This document shows positions 6,428 through 8,992 of a stretch of DNA of 8,992 nucleotides, in pieces (position 1 is the stretch's first letter; each line of letters begins with the position of its first letter). Under the pieces are notes generated by a model, which ran no database searches, was not told where the DNA came from, and saw nothing but the letters and a program-made list of their open reading frames with translations. A program made the position numbers and the translations under genes. The stretch spans positions 7,462 through 16,453 of the forward strand of contig DHLT01000042.1 of NCBI GenBank assembly GCA_002405405.1, read 5' to 3'. The stretch comes from Ignavibacteria bacterium UBA4661 (GTDB lineage Bacteria > Bacteroidota > Ignavibacteria > Kapaibacteriales > UBA4661).

Positions 6428-7084
6428 TTAAACGTCAATAATTCCATTCTTGATAGCAAGCTGAATAACACTTGTCATTTTGTTACAATTCCATTTCTGC
6501 ATAATAATCTGACGATGCTTTTCAACAGTATGGTGGCTCATGTGGAGTTTTTCAGCAACTTCCTTACTTGTCATTCCTTTTGCAATCCATCGGACAATCT
6601 CTTTTTCTCGCAGTGTTAACTCAGCTAAACTTTTATTTGATTGTTGTTGTATTGCAGCCGGAGATAGTGCTTCTACAGAATAACGCAGTGCCTTTTGCGA
6701 AAGGTATATTTCCCCGTTCGCAACTTTCCTCAGTGCTTCAAGGGTATCTTCTATAGGTCTGTCTTTTTCGATAATACCCTTAACCCCCAATGCCAAGCAT
6801 TCCCGCACACTTTTTGCATCAATTCGCGAGGTGAAAACAAGAATAGCGATCTCCGGATGATTTTCACGCACATAACCTGCAATATCATATCCACTCATGC
6901 TGTCAGGCATGTGCATATCCAAAAGGAGGACTTGAGGTTGTGCTCTACGAAGTGATTCAAGAAATTGATCGCCTCTGTTAAAACACCCCAAAATTTTTAC
7001 TTCGTTGGAATAATGAAACTCGAACCATAGTCGCAATGTATCGAGCATTGCTTGATGGTCATCAACAATCACAATATCTATCAT
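6428..7084 (-). CDS. NarL/FixJ-type response regulator (REC plus LuxR-type HTH)
   Basis: This is a DNA-binding two-component response regulator of 218 aa. The receiver domain (about 1-120) has the acidic pair Asp8-Asp9 (VIVDDHQ), phospho-acceptor Asp56 (LLLDMHMPD), Thr85 (VFTS) and Lys107 (IIEKD), so phosphorylation chemistry looks intact. A linker (about 125-152) leads to a LuxR-type helix-turn-helix (about 155-217) with LTLREKEIVRWIAKGMTSKE and the recognition-helix region SHHTVEKHRQ. The ATG at 7084 gives the canonical receiver start; a TTG at 7135 would add 17 unrelated residues. An A/T run directly precedes the ATG and there is no Shine-Dalgarno site. No histidine kinase is in view, so it is an orphan here. 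The GIY-YIG gene 58 bp downstream is a possible co-transcribed gene. The cognate kinase and target promoters cannot be read from sequence. Confidence 0.93.
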   Translation of the reverse strand: MIDIVIVDDHQAMLDTLRLWFEFHYSNEVKILGCFNRGDQFLESLRRAQPQVLLLDMHMPDSMSGYDIAGYVRENHPEIAILVFTSRIDAKSVRECLALGVKGIIEKDRPIEDTLEALRKVANGEIYLSQKALRYSVEALSPAAIQQQSNKSLAELTLREKEIVRWIAKGMTSKEVAEKLHMSHHTVEKHRQIIMQKWNCNKMTSVIQLAIKNGIIDV

Positions 7085-7126
7085 AAAAAATAAAAAAGGC
7101 GTTTTCCCAATCGCACTAAAAGAGGT

Positions 7127-7216
7127 TACCGCCAAGCGACCTGACCGGATGCGACAGAAAAACGCCCGCGCGTGCGGGTATTCTTCATCGTGGTTCCGGT
7201 CGAAAAATTGGCGGTA
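7127..7216. repeat. Nested inverted repeats, 90 bp, ahead of the response regulator
   Basis: Three stems share one centre. The outer one is taccgccaa / ttggcggta (7127-7135 with 7208-7216, 9 bp exact). The middle one is gaccgga / tccggtc (7143-7149 with 7195-7201, 7 bp exact). The inner one is cccgc / gcggg (7165-7169 with 7174-7178). No target-site duplication is seen, and no gene lies inside. The rest of the 330-bp gap (7217-7414) is AT-rich and I see no gene or clear signal there. It could be a structured leader RNA of the regulator gene, a small non-coding RNA, or a tiny non-autonomous element. Confidence 0.6.
7157..7182 (-). terminator. Intrinsic terminator reading on the minus strand
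   Basis: Read on the - strand, a 5-bp GC stem (cccgc-acgc-gcggg) is followed by cg and then a five-T run (complement of 7158-7162). It forms the core of the nested repeats at 7127-7216. It would stop transcripts coming from the membrane-protein gene upstream (ending at 7415), or act as an attenuator ahead of the response regulator. Confidence 0.6.
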
Positions 7217-7414
7217 TTTCTTTATAGAACACGAAAGAAGATTGCTATAACTACTAATTTCTACAACTAAAATTCTGCATTAAATACTACGATTATATAA
7301 TGCTACACCTCTAACAGCTATCACATTGCACCAAATTATTTCAATATCATCGTTTGTGAATCAAATTGTTGATTTCGCGAAGCCCCTCAATACTTCAAAC
7401 TTCACACGTACACA

Positions 7415-8191
7415 CTAAATTAACTTAATCATAAAAAAAAGAATAAGACCAAGCACAAGTTCAACAGCAAATGCAATTCGAATAGGGGACTGTATCATTT
7501 TCATGCTTTTGTTGATGATTGTACTTGCATTTTCACTGATTTTGCGTATTTCACCAATGTAAGAAGCAGATATCTTTTTTGTCCTTTCTGCGGTTGCTGT
7601 TACAGAATCATCAAAATATAAAAATTGATTGTTGCCTGATAATTTCATGAGTGTAAAAAGGCTGAGCAACATTTTATCGAACGTATCTGCAATAAAGTTT
7701 TTGAAAAATGGAATTTTTTTTCGGACGACCTCAGCTATGGATGGAGATATAACACCAAAAAGAAAGCCTTCAACTAAAAGGAGCATTTTTTCAGAGGTAA
7801 AATCTTTTAACTCCACTTTTTCACAAACATCCTGTATGAAGGTGGATAAAATTTTGCAGACAGAATCTAATACTAAAGAAAGATCGGATTTAACTCTGTT
7901 GGTAAAAATAAGCAAGCCGGAAGTAAGAGTAAAAAACAACAACCAAATTGTTCCTATTGAACCAACAAATAATACCATACCTACGCTTAAGTGAAAAACG
8001 AAGAAGACTACCAAAAGAAGAAAAATGGAAAGTATCAAAGGATATAAAAACGAAGATAAAAAATAGCTGTGAATAGCAATTAAGGATGTGAATCGCTCGA
8101 CAAGATCATCATTCCTATAATTCTCAAGGTCTATATTTAGTTTACTCTTGACATTGTTGACAATCTGCTCGATTCGTATATTTTTTTTCAT
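7415..8191 (-). CDS. Uncharacterised membrane protein
   Basis: The protein is 258 aa and I do not recognise the family. Two strongly hydrophobic helices are adjacent at about 43-67 and 70-96, and a third is at the C-terminus (about 237-256). The stretch 136-155 is moderately hydrophobic. Between residues 100 and 235 lies a mostly soluble, Lys-rich region, with a helical Lys/Glu/Ser-rich stretch (about 196-232) that could be a coiled coil. The N-terminus is Lys/Asn-rich, and overall codon use is AT-rich, unlike pdxA or the helicase. The ATG at 8191 is preferred over an in-frame GTG at 8197 because a ggag motif ends 5 nt before it and the GTG would overlap that motif. It lies 144 bp downstream of a DUF1524 nuclease gene on the same strand, so it may be an accessory or effector protein of a defence locus, but no direct evidence shows this. 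Confidence 0.8.
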   Translation of the reverse strand: MKKNIRIEQIVNNVKSKLNIDLENYRNDDLVERFTSLIAIHSYFLSSFLYPLILSIFLLLVVFFVFHLSVGMVLFVGSIGTIWLLFFTLTSGLLIFTNRVKSDLSLVLDSVCKILSTFIQDVCEKVELKDFTSEKMLLLVEGFLFGVISPSIAEVVRKKIPFFKNFIADTFDKMLLSLFTLMKLSGNNQFLYFDDSVTATAERTKKISASYIGEIRKISENASTIINKSMKMIQSPIRIAFAVELVLGLILFFMIKLI

Positions 8192-8196
8192 TTCCA

Positions 8197-8200
8197 CTCC
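8197..8200 (-). promoter_or_regulatory. Shine-Dalgarno site deciding the membrane-protein start
   Basis: On the - strand ggag lies 5 nt before the ATG at 8191. It supports that start over the GTG at 8197, which overlaps the motif. Confidence 0.65.
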
Positions 8201-8335
8201 ACATTATTGATTGTTCCTACTCTTTTGGCTTTTCGGATGCGGCCCCGTTTTTAGATAGTTTCTGGTCTCTACCTTATGTGTTATTTAACAAGTATTCGTG
8301 TGCTTATCTTTTTGTCGAATATCAGTAAATCAATT

Positions 8336-8992
8336 TTACTCGTCATCTTCCTTTATATCTGAAAAGTCAATACGCCATATTTCAACTGCTTTTTCTGCTA
8401 TTTTTTCTCCTCGTTGGTCGATGTGATAAAATTTGAAATCTGCGTTTGCCGCCAAATCTTTTGTTAGCACGAGATCCGATTGCCTATAAGACCCCTTTTT
8501 CTTTGTGAATGGATTATTTGATGCTTGTATATTCAATGGAGCCGCTAAAAGTGCAAGATTACCTATACGACTTACATACTTTTTGTGCTTGACAAGAGCT
8601 TTTTCTCCTAAATATGTCACCCAATCACCAAATTCATTGACTGACTTTTTAGTGTTGATTGTCTGAGGTATGATATGCTCCAAATGGACATCTTCGGCAG
8701 TACTTATCAAGGTTTCTTTAGTATTGCCTCGCATTTCGTACTCAAGTTGTTCTAGAATATACCGTGCTCTGTCCTCAACTTTTCCTTTGAATTGATATGC
8801 CGGCAATTTGTCTTGAAATTCTTCATCTTGAGGATAATAGTTCACCAATCCTTTTCGAAACGAGTATAGCATTGCTTCTTCCGTTGTTTCATCTAGACTA
8901 TACATTAATTGCGAAAAAATCGTATCATTTTCATTTGTCCTTCTTTCACAAATATGCCTTCTGAGCATAAATGTTTCCAACATTTTTAAGAC
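8336..8992 (-). CDS. DUF1524 (GmrSD-type HNH nuclease) protein, 5' partial
   Basis: Only the C-terminal 218 residues are in the window; the frame stays open to the edge, so the true start lies beyond 8992. The visible part has the features of the DUF1524 nuclease region found at the C-terminus of DUF262-DUF1524 proteins, such as the type IV restriction enzyme GmrSD and related phage-defence nucleases. These features are an LETFMLRRHICER segment at the start, the HNH-type motif VHLEHIIPQT (codons around 8657-8689), a following RIGNLALLAAPLN block with the conserved Asn, an ASNNPFTKKK segment, and a C-terminal helix with IAEKAVEIWRI. The Met at 8983 is unlikely to be the start because it falls within the conserved LExxxxRR segment. 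The DUF262 (NTPase/ParB-like) half should lie upstream, outside the window. The target could be modified phage DNA, as for GmrSD, but this depends on the missing half. Confidence 0.88.
   Translation of the reverse strand, partial: VLKMLETFMLRRHICERRTNENDTIFSQLMYSLDETTEEAMLYSFRKGLVNYYPQDEEFQDKLPAYQFKGKVEDRARYILEQLEYEMRGNTKETLISTAEDVHLEHIIPQTINTKKSVNEFGDWVTYLGEKALVKHKKYVSRIGNLALLAAPLNIQASNNPFTKKKGSYRQSDLVLTKDLAANADFKFYHIDQRGEKIAEKAVEIWRIDFSDIKEDDE

Noticed and set aside
7629..7994. Open frame of 121 codons on the + strand opposite the membrane protein
   Set aside because: Its translation is low-complexity, Lys/Ser/Thr/Asn-rich, without a start signal; the minus-strand gene with a Shine-Dalgarno site is the better explanation.
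8192..8335. Promoter or terminator between the DUF1524 and membrane-protein genes
   Set aside because: No convincing hairpin with a T run and no clear -35/-10 pair on the - strand; co-transcription and separate transcription both remain possible.

Overview
The window reads as a chromosomal segment of a bacterium from the Bacteroidota/Chlorobiota (FCB) group; this is inferred, not proven. The PdxA protein carries the G-D-x-N-G-I-G-x-E and P-A-D-G-F-F variants that I associate with that group. Several genes start without a Shine-Dalgarno sequence, behind A/T-rich leaders, and a compact DUF1338 protein and a NarL-type regulator are present. By eye the left two thirds is of moderate GC, while the right end (from about 7217) is clearly richer in A and T.

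Left part (1-5579), housekeeping and metabolism. On the + strand pdxA (pyridoxal phosphate synthesis) is followed after 62 bp by a CPBP intramembrane metalloprotease. A bidirectional terminator separates it from a convergent DUF1338 protein, a metal-dependent oxygenase-type enzyme related to 2-oxoadipate dioxygenase/decarboxylase. A 376-bp divergent spacer follows, with several stem-loops, and then a DeaD-type DEAD-box RNA helicase with a DbpA-like RNA-binding domain and a basic Gly/Ser/Arg/Asp-rich tail. Positions 1-128, ahead of pdxA, hold no gene I can support.

Middle part (5580-7216). After the helicase comes a spacer of hairpins that resembles an intergenic repeat. Next are two minus-strand genes 58 bp apart: a LuxR/NarL-type response regulator without a visible histidine kinase, and downstream of it a GIY-YIG nuclease-domain protein that begins with a probable signal peptide or membrane anchor. 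The GIY-YIG catalytic residues are all present, which makes the apparent export signal noteworthy. Ahead of the regulator is a 90-bp set of nested inverted repeats with a terminator hairpin at its centre.

Right part (7217-8992), accessory and AT-rich, also minus strand. The end of a DUF1524 (GmrSD-type HNH nuclease) protein runs in from beyond the window and is followed by an unrecognised membrane protein of 258 residues. This looks like the edge of a defence locus. Whether the membrane protein is a partner of the nuclease is unproven. No tRNA, rRNA, CRISPR array or transposase was found.
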